NCBI RefSeq assembly: GCF_036711975.1
Contig: NC_091970.1
Coordinates: forward strand, 5,401,501-5,465,500
DNA length: 64,000 nucleotides
DNA from: Onthophagus taurus
Taxonomy: Eukaryota; Arthropoda; Insecta; Coleoptera; Scarabaeidae
Direction: 5' to 3'
Part shown: positions 35,701 through 48,200 of the stretch, piece after piece
Layout of the letters: each line of letters starts with the position of its first letter
Numbering within the stretch: position 1 is the stretch's first letter
Program-made: the position numbers and the translations under genes
The notes under the pieces: model-generated
What the model was told of the DNA's origin: nothing
The model's input: the letters and a program-made list of their open reading frames with translations, nothing else
Databases searched by the model: none

Positions 35701-35905
35701 TTAAATCGTGTAAAGTTTTTGTTTTTAAACGATTTAAATGTAGGCGAGGTAATAATAATGAACCAACAGTTTCATTTTCAAAGCTTGCATCTTCAGCGAA
35801 GGTTTTTATAAAGATGGTGCAAAAAATTATTATTATTTGCTTCTAAAATTAGGAAAAAAATTATTTTTTGAGTAATTATTAATAAAATAAAAAGGAACTT
35901 ACCAT
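32712..35905 (-). CDS. Large acidic secreted protein of unknown function
   Basis: Three coding exons on the - strand: 35905-35903 (the ATG alone), 35842-35239 and 34393-32712, about 762 residues. Splicing rebuilds a signal peptide, MKQIIIIFCTIFIKTFAE. The next 350 residues are rich in Asp, Glu, Asn and Lys, then comes a His/Pro-rich tract (HHFSLTHGISHHPTIPLHPP). After it lies a more ordered domain with DHLQRFKRSVPLLKLIADP, HIRNMVGSAKNVILAALRIPPQD, ATPKFITPYVKATAI and DYVKIGDLMDAFGVSNPEKN, followed by an acidic tail. KRSVP could be a processing site. I do not recognise the family. Intron 2 carries a fold-back repeat, and satellite B arrays lie beyond both ends of the gene. Confidence 0.7.
34560..35215. 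repeat. Fold-back: two direct ~115-bp copies and inverted copies in the intron
   Basis: TTTTGACATRTTTGTAATCNTC, AAAAATCCTTTAAAATGAGT and CAACTTCCGGTTWA occur twice in direct orientation (about 34625-34745 and 34745-34860). Their reverse complement lies at about 35040-35210 (GGACTCGTTTTAAAGGTTTTTT, CAAAATTGACGTTTCAAACCGGAAG). The transcript could form a long hairpin within this intron. Possibly a decayed fold-back element. Confidence 0.7.
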
Positions 35906-37739
35906 TTTGAGTCGATTGGAATGATTAAAAGAACGTTAGTCAGGATTATTTTTTTTTCTGGAACAAAACTGAGTTGCAAAAAATTTGTTTGGTGCGCAAA
36001 AAAAATGTAACAAATAATTTGTTTTTAAATTTATTTAAAAATTATTAACGTCACAATAAAATACAAACTTATTCGTATTATTAACAGTACTTAAATTTTA
36101 ATTTAAAATAATTAATAATTAACAAATTCACCACAAAGTTACAAACTTAATAAATAATAAATTATAAACAAACAACCAACAATCCTAATGATTAATAATT
36201 TTTTAATTACAAATTTACAGCGTGAAAATGCACCAAATTAAAAATCTTTTATGTTTTTAAACGAAGCTTCAAAATTAATATATTTATTTATGTATTTGTT
36301 TACAAATCCGATTGATCTGGACCTAGAATAAAAAAAAATCATTTTTAATTCAAACATTTAATTTTTATTCCGAACAAGAAAATATAAAAAAAAAATTTTA
36401 ATTCTTGTTCAGACATTTCCTGAGATTGATTGTGTTTTGAACAAAAACAAATTAAATAAACTAAAATAACATGCAAAAATCAAGAATCAAAATTCTTTTT
36501 TTATTTTGGTGAAAAAAAATTTTGATTTAATAAAAAATAAATAAAAATAAATTGCAATTTTTTTATGTTAAAAGATTTTTTGTCATGCTGTTATTAAAGA
36601 AGATGAAATAAAAGCGCTAACAAAAAAAATTTGCCAAAAAAGAAGCCAAAAACTGTGTAATAAACGAAAATAACACTCGAAAATGGAAAATGAATGGTAA
36701 AAAGATGTTTTTTTTTTGTAAGAATGAAGCAAACTTCACCTAAAATTAATTAATCGATTGAAATTAATGTTTTTAATTAAAATTATTAAAAAGGAAAAAA
36801 CATGAAGTAAAAAAACGTTTCAAAAACACAAACTATCAGGAAATGTGCTGATTATGATTAAAAATGGTTGAAAATGATTCATTGAAAATTTATTTTAATA
36901 ATTGTTTAAAAAAAAATTAAAATAAATTAAAAGAAGGTGGAGTTTACTCCATTTCATTTCGATTATTGTATTTACAAGTTTGGTTTTTTAATTTGTATTA
37001 AATTGGAGGCCTACCAAAAAAATATCTATTGTTATAGTTTTTTAAAAAAGACCTAAAGGTTAAAAAAAATTGTTTTGACTAATATTTTTTTGATGATGGG
37101 AGCAAAAGTTGATGTTTCAACTTTAAATATTTTTGCAATGCGTTTAATTACATGAGCACGTCAACAAATTATTTTTATATTATTAAATATTGATTTTGAT
37201 TTTACGAAATTAAAAATCGCAAAAATGAAAATTTAATTAGAGGCCTAGATGTTACCATTAATCATCTTGCTGGTGCTATTGCACGCTTTAGTCATCGTTT
37301 ACTTCTAAAATTTACAAATTTTACGGAAAGAAAAAGATTAATAACTCAAACAACCTTTTTAAACACCCAAACTATTCATTTCTAATGATTTAAGATCCCG
37401 AAAAGTGATTTTATTACTCCAAATTAATCAAGAGTTGTTTTGACAGAAAACATAACTTAAGTTATGTTGATTTTCAATAATTGGGTGATTTATTTAACCT
37501 TTGAGCGGGCGCGCTTCCATAAAATTTATGACAATTTTCATTTTTATAATATAATAATAATAATAACGCTAAAGTATTCATGTAACTATGTATTTTGAAC
37601 GTGATGAAAAAAAAATGTAAAAGAAAATATATTGACATTGTCTTTATGGCAAAAAAACTTATAAAAATACTATAACTATATATATTATAATATAACTATT
37701 TATATTATGGATTGTATTAAGGGATATAAATGTCTACTG

Positions 37740-37785
37740 TTAGTTCTAGTTTTACACTATCACTAGAACTAGCACAAGACCTAGA
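37740..37785. repeat. Second copy of the CTAGTTCTAG...CTAG hairpin motif, opposite strand
   Basis: TAGTTCTAGTTTTACACTATCACTAGAACTAGCACAAGACCTAG (described in parts) is the reverse complement of 6807-6857 apart from a handful of bases. It sits immediately before the satellite B array. Confidence 0.6.
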
Positions 37786-37789
37786 CTTA

Positions 37790-38860
37790 TTTTTCTTACG
37801 TTGGGTTGGTACTACTGATCGATGGAATAAAATAACTTATTGGATATATTTTAGGGATTGCTTCTAAATCTTTTTTGTATGAAAAGTTGTTTTCCATCAC
37901 ATATAATTAATGAATTATAAAAGAAAATTGTTGAAAGCGTCAAAATTTCTATTTCTCTTAAGTTGGGTTGGTAATGCTGATTGATGGAATAAATATCTTA
38001 ATTCAATATGTCTTATGAGTAAATTCTAAACATTTTTTGTTTAAAAAATAATTATCCATCATGCACAATTAATAAGTTACAACCAAAAATGATCAAAAAC
38101 ATCAAAATTTGGCTTTATTTTTGAGTTGGGTTGGTACTACTGATCGATGGAATAAAATAACTTATTGGATATATTTTATGGATTAATTCTAAATCTTTTT
38201 TGTATGAAATGTTGTTTTTCATCACATATAACTAATGAGTTATAAAAGAAAATTGATGAAAACGTCAAAATTTCTATTTCTCTTACGTTGGGTTGGTAAC
38301 GCTGATTGATGGAATATCTTTATTCAATACGTCTTATGAGTCAATTCTAAACATTTTTTGTTTAAAAAATAATTCTTCCATTATGCAGGATTAATAAGTT
38401 ATAAGTTATAACCGAAAATGATCAAAAACATCAAGATTTGGTTTTATTTTTGAGTTGGGTTGGTACTACTGATCGATGAAATAAAATAACTTATTGGATA
38501 TGTTTTACGGGTTAATTCTAAATCTTTTTTGTAGGAAAAGTTGTTTTCCATCGCATATAATTAATGAGTTATAAAAGAAAATTGATGAAAACGTCAAAAT
38601 TTCTATTTCTCTTACGTTGGGTTGGTAATGCTGATTGATGGAATAGATATCTTTATTCAATACGTCTTATGAGTCAATTCTAAACATTTTTTGTTTAAAA
38701 AATAATTCTCCATCATGCACAATGAATAACTTATAGTCGAAAATGATCAAAAACATCAAAATTTGGTTTTATTTTTGAGTTGGGTTGGTACTACTGATCG
38801 ATGGAATAAAATAACTTATTGGATATGTTTTACGGGTTAATTCTAAATCTAAAAGATATA
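37790..38860 (+). repeat. Satellite B, array 2: ~325-bp dimers
   Basis: GGTTGGTACTACTGATCGATGGAATAAAATAACTTATTGG recurs with GATCGATG at 37817, 38142, 38471 and 38796 (spacing 325-329 bp). The alternate half-unit reads GGTTGGTAATGCTGATTGATGGAATA. Identity is high. Same family as 31790-32700 but inverted relative to it. Confidence 0.9.
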
Positions 38861-39207
38861 AGATTTCAAAAATTAATCGATTTGATTTTTAATAATTGTT
38901 TAATATAAATTAAATATTTTTACTCTACCGAAATCTGTTTTAATAAATATAACGTAATTCTTATTAATACGGACCTGATGTCCTAAAATTTATGACACGC
39001 GCCCGCTCAAAAGTGAAGAAAAAATACGTATTAAGTGAATTTTTCCTTTTTTAAACGTCAACTTTTTTATCAATTTCCCCCAACATCAAAAAAAGTTATA
39101 AACAAAATAAATAAAAAAAAAGGAATAAAATAATCCTATTCTTTCTTCGAAGAGTAATTTTTATTAGTTACCTTCAAGGTAACAAATCCACCCGTTTATT
39201 TTCTTCT

Positions 39208-42200
39208 TCACGATGTATTCGTTTCTGGTTTGGATCGGACATAACGGATCAAATTAGGATTAGAAGTGGAATAAGGAGTCGAATACGAAAATTTATCATC
39301 ATCGTTATAAAAATCTTGCGGGGTCTGAATCGCAGTTGAGCTTTTTGAATCGTTAGAATCAAAAATTTCTTCTTGTAGAATCCTATAAGCTGCATTATGA
39401 AGCTTTTCAAGCGGCATTTCTCGGAAAGCCTCCCCTCGTTTTCCTTTTAACAAACTCCGAACTAATTCTTTCACCAACTTATCATTAATCGGGGGTGTTA
39501 AGGAATCGATTCCGCTTGAATTAAATCCCTCTTCATCCGGTTTTAAATCTAGTGTTAAACTTTCTTTGCGTTTTTGAATATTTTCTTGATTCTTTTGATT
39601 TTTTTCATCTTTTTTTTCATTTTCTTGGATTTCCTCTAACTCGCATTCGTCTTGTAATAATTTAAAAAGGCGCGAATGCGTCGCTGCGCGTTGGTATTTC
39701 GACATTTTATTTAATTCGGAGTATTCTTCCGTATCGGAAATGTGTCTGCTTATATCGGATGTTACTCCTGAATCGATTTCTTCTTCTGAATCGGAAGAAT
39801 TTTCTTCGGGTTCAATTTCTTTTTTAATTTTTTCTTTTCTTTGCTTTTCTTCTAAATTATTTTTTATTTTGTTCACTTTTTCGACTTTGTCTTGAACCAT
39901 TTTGAATTCTTTCGCTTTTTCCGAGGCTATTTTTAACGCTGCTATTCTTTCTTTAATACTAGGAATTTTTATTTCTTCCTTGTTTGCATCTTCTTTCTCA
40001 TTTTCTTTATCAACATCTTCATCGTCGACGATAATACTACAAACAGTTGTTTTTTTAACGATTTCACTCGAACTATCTTCTTTTTCAATCGAAATTCCTT
40101 CCTTTTTAATGATTTTTGGGGGCTCAATACTTTCTTTAAAAATTTTTTTCCTCGATGAAACACTCAAATTTCCGTGGTAAATCGATGATCCTTCTTTAAT
40201 CCGAAAATCGGTGTTATCAACATTTTTTTCTGAATTAATTAAACATTTAACATCATCTTTTTGGTACTCGTAGTTTTCTGATTGTTCTTTTGAAGATCTT
40301 ACGTAGTTTTCTTCCGAATTTTCTTCGTTTTTTGGTTTTAAATTGAACGTTTCGTTGCATTGGGATTTATTTAATTTATATTTATGATCTTTTGCGCTCA
40401 TCGAGACATTTTCTGATTTCTCCTCAAATTTATCTTCAAATATTTCTTTATCGTTTTCTTCGATTATCGTCCCAGATTTTTCGTGGTTCTCGATGATGAC
40501 TTCGTGGTTGTTTTGGGGTTTTGGAATTTTTATTTTGTCTTCTTGGAGAATTGTTTTCCAAAAATCGACCTCTTCATTTTCTTCTTGCTTCTTTAAGCAA
40601 ATTTCGTCATCGTTTAATGGTTTTATTTCACTCCACCAATCTTTATCAAGCTTTTCGAAATCTTTTTGGACAACTTTTTCCTTCAAAATTTCTTCTTTAG
40701 TATCATCTTCAACAATTTCATCAACAGCCAACGTTTCAGAACTAGAATCCTTCACAACAAAATCACTTCTTTCACTTTCCTCAAAAATAACACTCAATTC
40801 ATGAGGAATTTCTTCCGTTTGAGTTTCACTTTTTGGCTCATTTTCTTCACATTCCTCTTCAGAAACTTCGTATTCATCATCAGAGTACCCCACAGAATTT
40901 TTTTGCTCAACATTAAAAGAAGAATTTTCCGAAAAACTCTCAGTTTCGGATTCAACATTTTTTCCACTTTGATTTTCCTCATTCCTACATTCTTCCTCTT
41001 CCTCAAAATCGTCTTCAAAATCGTCGTGATACCCATAATTATACATATGATATGGATAAACTTGTTGGGGATAACAATACATGTAATAAGGGTCCCAAAA
41101 TCCATAAGGAGATCTCCTCCTTTCCCGAAAATATCTTTCTTCATCCTCCTCGTAATCGCTATCGTTCCAAAACGAATTTTTCTGGGGGAATCTCCTGGGA
41201 AGTGATGAAGATCTCGATTTTTTATCATAAAACTCACTCTCATCGTCATAATAACTTCTCTTGTTCGTTTTATTCGAAGAAAAATGAACAGGAGTTGTTC
41301 GTGCACTTTTCGATTTTAATGATGGACTTGGAGACATAGAAAATTGTGGAGAATACGGTGGTGGGACGAAATATGGAGGGCAATAAGGTGGGAAACATTG
41401 CGGGGGGAATCGGGGGGCGTAACCGAAATATTGCGAATCTTGATGAGGTGCTGCTATAACATAGATAAAAAAAATATTTTTCTGTTCATTGCCAATTAGA
41501 AAAAAAATTTTTTGTCCTACTTTGATTAAAAATTGATTGCATAAAAAAGGTAGGCAAAAATAAAAAATAATTAATTAATTTTTTGATTTTAAATCGTTGT
41601 TTTAAAATTGATCTTTGATGATAAAATGATAAAGTTAAAATGAAATATACAAAATGGGGAGTGTAGGACAAAGTTTCAAATTATTATCTTTACGCGGTTC
41701 ATTTAAAACTTAAAATCCCATTTGGTTTTTTGATGTGGGTTACCCGAAAATGGATTTCAAGCTGACTTACCGCAAGGATCGCCAGTCATCGCTTGTAACA
41801 TCTTAAAAGATCTGCTCGGTATTTTTCCCCCTGTGTATTTTTTCGGTTCTTCAACGGTTTGTTCGCTTGGAGGAACGTAATTACTCGAAGAACCACCTTG
41901 AAAAGAAAAATTGATAGCAACTTGACACAAATACAGTGTGTTAATTAATTATCGTACCCGACGTATGCAACCAATATCACAATATTAGTAATTGCAATAC
42001 GCGATTTGCGAATTTGGTTGCATACTTGCAATGATGACGTCGGGTACGATAATTAATTAATACAGTGTACTTAATGTGTGATTTAATTAAGAAGGCGCTA
42101 CATTGATACTAACTATAACTACTTAATAACTATCAATAATGTATGGTTCAATTAAGCCGAGATGGCTTCCGACTGTTTCACTACTTCGATACTATTATAT

Positions 42201-45200
42201 CAATAGGAAAGCTAAACAGTTTTTGAGGTTGTGTGGCTTATTTTTTTTTGCTCGAAAACTATTAAATTACATCACTAAATCCTTAAAATCTAAATAAATA
42301 AACTAACCTTCAATTTGAACAGGAATCATTCTAACGTTATTGGAACTGCTGCCAACATTTTGCGATTGAGACGATTTAGGTACTAAAAATAAAAAAAATA
42401 AATATAGCTCAAAAAAATTAATAATAATAAAAATGATTTATTAATTTTTCGTGTAAGTTATAAAGAAGCGAGCAAAGAAGCTGAAAATGTTAAGGTTATT
42501 TACCGATAATTATTTTTTCTTATTTCTTTTGGGTTAGTGTGAAATCGAAAATTCCTAAAATTGATTAGTTTGAGGTCGTACCAGTGTTACCACCATCAGT
42601 CATCGATTGTAGTAGTCTAAATGCTTTGGACGGAATAGCAGCCCCACGATATCTCGGATCAGTTTCCCTGTGTAGATAAATTTCTTGATCTATGCCTAAA
42701 TTTTTTTTAATTAATCAAAAATGTTAATTAAAAATGTTTTGCATTAGTTTGCAACATTTACGCCTTATTATTTATTATTTTCGAAATAAAAGCAGTGAAG
42801 TGAATCCCAATCACCAATTTAATTAATTAATTTAATAAAGAAAATAAATTGATACCACTGGCATCTAAAATCTTGAAAATACGTGAAGGAATGTGACCAC
42901 CTCTATATCTGGGATTCTCTTCGTCTTTTTCAATTAAAACGACTAAAAAATCTTTATGAATTCGATTTTTTGTTAAATTCTTTTTTTGCTAACCTTGTTT
43001 AACTTTGTTCATTAGTTCTTTATCGCTGTCGTTAAGAACCATCTTTCTGGTTTGTTCTATGGGGGGTTGTTGTTGAAAATGTTGCGAATTTCTCGGGGGG
43101 TGCTCCGATGGGTCTTCATCTTCGTCCTCATCTCCGTCCGTATTCGTTAACTTTTGTATTACTTTGAAAGAATTCGATTGGGTTGGCCCACTTTGCGACC
43201 AACTAGGTTGACGATTAAAAACCCTAATAAAAATTAATAATATAAATCTAGTATAATTTTAAAAACGAATTAATCATTACGGCCCTGTTATTGAAGACGA
43301 CACGTGCAAATAAACTCTGAAAAACGACCGGTTGGAATCCGACCAAAGTCTGGATAAATTTATTTTTAGACTCGACCGTATTAACCCACATTCAAAGATT
43401 TCCTCCATTATTCCGTTTATTTTTATTAGAAAATTTCGAGTTTTATTTTTTTTATTATAGGCAACCCAATTTACATGTCAAAATTTATTACCTTGCAGTT
43501 CCTGGTGTCGCAGGATTCGAATTCCCAAATTTATTACTATCTTGTCTTTGCACATTTCCATTCGTATTACTTCCTGTATTACCACCCTCAATTTGAATCG
43601 GAATAATCCTCACATTTTCGCTTTTTTTATTACTTTGTTGTTGCATCTGTTGTTGTTGTAATTGTCTTTGTTGCATCAATTGTTGTTGCCTTAATTGTTG
43701 CTCTTTTAATTGTTGCTCTCTTAATTGCTGTTCCCTTACTTGTTGTTCTCTCATTTGTTGTTCCCTCATTTGTTGTTCCCTCATTTGTTGCTCCCTCAAT
43801 TGTTGTTCCCTAACGTGTTGTTCTTGCATCATTCTTTGTTCTTGTTGCCTCTTTTGTTGTTCTTGCTGTATCCGCATCTGTTGTTCTCTCGCAACATTCT
43901 GTTGATCACCTTCAACTCTATTTCCTGGATGTTGCAACACAACGGGTTGAGTGATATAAACAGCTTCAGTGTTTGTATTTGGTCGACTCCCATCCATTTG
44001 AACGGGAATAATGACCCTTCCAATAACATTTCCTTGTACACCGGGAGATTGATTTCCTCTTGATGGAAATGGTCTCTCTTGTGATGGATAATTAGGAGTA
44101 ATCGGGGTTTTTGGGGTTGTAACAATCGGGACTGGGGATGATCTTTGAGGGGATTCTGGGGGAGTTTGAGATCTTTGCACCCAAGCGGGAGCTTCTTGGG
44201 ATGGGGGTTTCTGATTTTGCCATGGTCTTGGGGCTTTTGTTAACGTCGCGATTGGGGATTGGGGACTTCCCGGGGATTGGGGAACCGTTCTTTGGGGAGT
44301 TGGAGGTGTTTGAATCGTTCTTTCAATTACGGGTGGTGTTGCGATTCTTTTTTGATTTTGATTTTCAACCGGAGGGATATACAATGTTCCTAATTGAGCT
44401 GTACTCGTTTTTATTTCGGGTTGAGGAGGTTCCATTTGTCTTTGTTGTACCATTTGAACCAATGGTGGGGGTTGTACTGCTTGATTCATTTGGAGGATTG
44501 GTGGAGATTGATTCATCTGACCCATTTTTGGAGGTTGTCCTTGTTGATTCATTTGAATTGGAGGTTGTTGAGAATATTCTTGAACCCCACCATATTGAAT
44601 CCCATCCGAAACTGGTCTTTGAACCCTCGGAGTTTTCTTCAACAAAGCCATCGGATTTTCCGGAATAATCTTCGTCATATCTGGTCTTTCAAAAACACCT
44701 TCGTTCGTTGCAAAAGATTTTGTGGGGAGTGCATCCATGGGTGGTGGTGGAGGAGGTGGAGCTGGCCCCCCAGCCGGGATTGGGGGTGGTGGTGGTGGGC
44801 CGGATGGAAAAACTTGAACTGGAAGTGCAGGTTGCATAGCGGCTAAGGCTGAAGGTGGTAATGGTGGACCGGTGTAACCTCTTGGTGGTGAAGTGCGTTG
44901 CACTTCCGCTACTCCGGGGGCCATTGCGTTTCGTTCCACGCGTCTCGCAAGTCTTGGGGATGATATTTCGGATAAATCGATTCCTCCAGGGGTGTAAGTG
45001 AACGGCTTTTTGTCTTTTGTTAACATTGCGTTTTGGACTACCAGTGGTGGTTCAACTCTGCGATCTGATCCCTAACAAATAAAAAGAAGTATTTATTAAA
45101 ATGACAGTTTTTGCATTAAATGTTATTTTAGACATTTATAATCTCACTTTTACACTGACATGAAGTAGCAGGAAATACAAAAAGTTCATTGGTGTCTGTC

Positions 45201-48200
45201 AAAATGGTTGTAATCGATTAGAAATATCTTAAGGATTCGTTGCTACGATGAAAGAATAAAAAAGAAGATTTTGGTGCTTTTTTGAAAGTTTTTGAGATAG
45301 CCTTCTTGTTCGACATTTTTTTTGGGATTTACTAAAAGTGAGGTTAAAATGAATAAATGATTCTTGATAAACTTACTTGTCTAGATACTCCTTGAGGTAT
45401 AGCAGGACCTTGTGGTCTGAAAAGATTGATAATAATTATTTTTAAAAATAACCACCAAAAAAATTGCAAAAAAATGACACTCTTTTTCGTAATAAAAACA
45501 GTTTAAGACTAAAGTGTTGTGAGTATCTCCGGTTTTACAAGAACGTTGTAAAACGTTTTAATACGGTATAAACCTTGTCTAGACCATATCGGGAAGTGGC
45601 AATGTCGCTTCTTGAAGACCGTTTGAGGTCGCTTTCGATTTCTTTAACCAGTAAATTGATCGTTTAAAAAAAAATCTTACTAAATTAATAACTAAATGTA
45701 TTATTACTAAAATTTTAGTAAAAAATAAAACGTTGTAAATTCACCTAAAAAGTTATTTTAACCGAACAGATTCTATCTTAATTCTGAGTCGATCTCTTTC
45801 GGTGTGTATAGGAGAGGATCGTAGACAAAATTAGCGATTTTGGCATGAGATCAAAAATTTGCTTCCTACTGACGCCTGTTTTTACAAAAACTTATCGCCG
45901 CGTTTAAGCTAATATTGGGTTTATTAGTTTTCTTGGTTTGTCGCTTGTTTCATTACGCGTAATCGAAAATAAAATGAATCATTTGGGTTAATAAGGAGGT
46001 TCCTTTTTTTTATTTATATTCTCAACAATGAATCATGAATAAACTCTCTCATCAATCAGCATGTATAATTTGCGGTCTTATATCATCGTTTCTAAAAATA
46101 TTTTAATCGTATTTTTTTTTTATTTCCTTTCAAACACGTCAATGTAAACTTATTTGTTTATTAATTAATTAATAAGTAAATAAATTACATAAATATTAGT
46201 GATGGAATCTGGCATAAAAAATACCATAATTAGTTGCTTAAACATTATTTGAAAATAACATTATTTGAAGATACCGCGACGCTAACTCAGAGTTAACACT
46301 CGATCAACGTAAGATTAAGCATTTATCATTCACTTTAGACTTTATCAAATTTATTTTGACTTAATATAACAGAAATACTGTGATTTCAATAAATAATGAA
46401 TCATTTAATTAATAATCGATTTAATTTGTTTAGGTCAGGTTAAGTATTGATTAGCATTCGATTAAGGTTATAATTCTTTTTAGTTATAACTTTTACGTTT
46501 TTTAATAAAAACGTATCAAAATAAAAGAAATTTCAAATCATATCCATTTACGTAAGATAGATAAAAAAGTAAAAATTCAGGTAATTTCGTTATATTGATA
46601 AGTTTTATTAGTCAATAAAATATTTATTTTATGTCGTAATCAGAAAACCACACACACACAATCTACATATCCACCGGGTTATAAATTCATTTCGTAACTA
46701 GAACAAGCTTAGAACCACAGAGTGGAGAAAATAGAAAAGAAAAGAATTTCTAGAGTGTCCCCGAAGGTGTAATATAACGAAATGCGTCACCCTGTCGCCA
46801 CCGTACGCATTTTTAAAGCCGATTGACGAACAAAAAAACCTCTCCGAAAGGAATTCGTAAATATCAAAAATGTTTACAATCGAACAACGCGATTTTAAAA
46901 CGTTTATCGTTTCGGAAATAACTTCAACATTTATCTGAACGGTTGTAAGTCTCGAATCGTACGTGACGTCACGCTATCTCAGCCAGAATGCGTTTGTGGC
47001 CAGTGAGTCATCTTTTTTCTTGAAACTGTTGAAGAAAACGATTTTAAAAAGGGATTAAAACGATTTTTTTAGTTAAATAAAAAATTTGTTTTGATTAATT
47101 CAATTTTTTTTAAATAAAAATTAATATTGATAAGATAATGATTTATAATAAAGATAAAGAGACACTTTGCGTTATCTGGTTTTCGATTCTTTTCGTCTTC
47201 CCCACCTCTTTATTTTTACTTTGCCTTCGAACTAAGTGATATATAGACCTTGAGGACGGAACGCACAGCTGAGTCAGTATAGGAACTGGTATTTGTACAC
47301 AAAGTCGTGGTTGAAATCGTGTTTTATAAAGTGTAGTGAGTTTAAATTTTAAATTTTAAACAATGAAGGATACAACAAGTAATAATAGTAATATTCAAAC
47401 GAAAAAACCAACGTACAAAGATTATCAAAATTTTTTGTTGAATTACGATGAGCAAACAAAGAATGGGATGGTGATTAGCCCAGCTTCTTCAAGTTCGAGC
47501 ATTCAATCCGAACAAAATGATGTTACAACGCCGAAAACTTACAACCAGTACCTTCAAAATTATGGAAATAAAAAGTTTGGGAGTGTTAGATTAAAAAAAG
47601 AAAATGTTTTGGAGAGTTTAAATGATCAAATTGATGGGGGGAAAAAAATTGTTCGAAGTGAATTGGTGATTAATATTAATCCAACGAAAAATGTTTCGGT
47701 TAAATCGCCCATCATGAACCGATCCCCTGAAATAAGGGTTTCACCCAAACCTGATAATTCAGGAGTTCCTGATCATTTGATTTATGCGAAAAGTGCCGTT
47801 TTAGAAGAATTACTTTCTAAATCCCCAACTTTAAAAAAACCCAACACAACTAGCAATATTTATAAAAGATTAGAACAGTTTACTCTTCAAAATGAATCAA
47901 AAAGTTCTACGAGAACGTTCCCACCAAAACTTCCATCGACACCTCCCCCACAACTTCCTCAATCTAATCCACCACCAATTCCAAAAACTCTTCCCCCAAC
48001 CCTTCCAAAATTACACCCACCATCACTTCCAACATCTCCAACTCCAATGAGGGTAGAATTAAAAAAATCGATTTCAAATGGACCACCATCCCCAAAACCT
48101 CCAATTCCGCAAAAAAATTTCTTAATATCAGAACTAAATAATGAAGGAAAAAAAATTTATATTCCCCCAGCTCCGCCGATCAATCAATTAAACCAAATTA

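Larger units (their letters stand above)
37498..39012. mobile_element. Probable second piggyBac-like element, carrying satellite B
   Basis: The left end reads CCTTTGAGCGGGCGCG, preceded by TTAA (37494-37497). The right end reads CGCGCCCGCTCAAAAG, followed by TGAA. These form a terminal inverted repeat of about 14 bp (perfect over TTTGAGCGGGCGCG) with a target site that is TTAA on one side and one base off on the other. The interior holds the 37740-37785 hairpin motif and the satellite B array, and no transposase. The layout mirrors the element at 17933-19271. Confidence 0.55.
35906..39207. other. Intergenic region with a TIR element carrying satellite B
   Basis: From 35906 to about 37490 the sequence is very AT-rich with no supported gene. 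The remainder is the inverted-repeat-bounded element at 37498-39012 and a short spacer before the 3' end of the modular gene at 39208. Confidence 0.55.

Noticed and set aside
40493-41205. Long + strand open frames opposite the Glu/Lys-rich last exon
   Set aside because: Phe/Leu/Ser-rich shadow of a GAA/AAA-rich coding strand; the - strand frame is continuous through ten exons.
43725-44846. + strand open frames opposite the Pro/Gln-rich exon
   Set aside because: Shadow frames created by CAA and CCN codons on the other strand.
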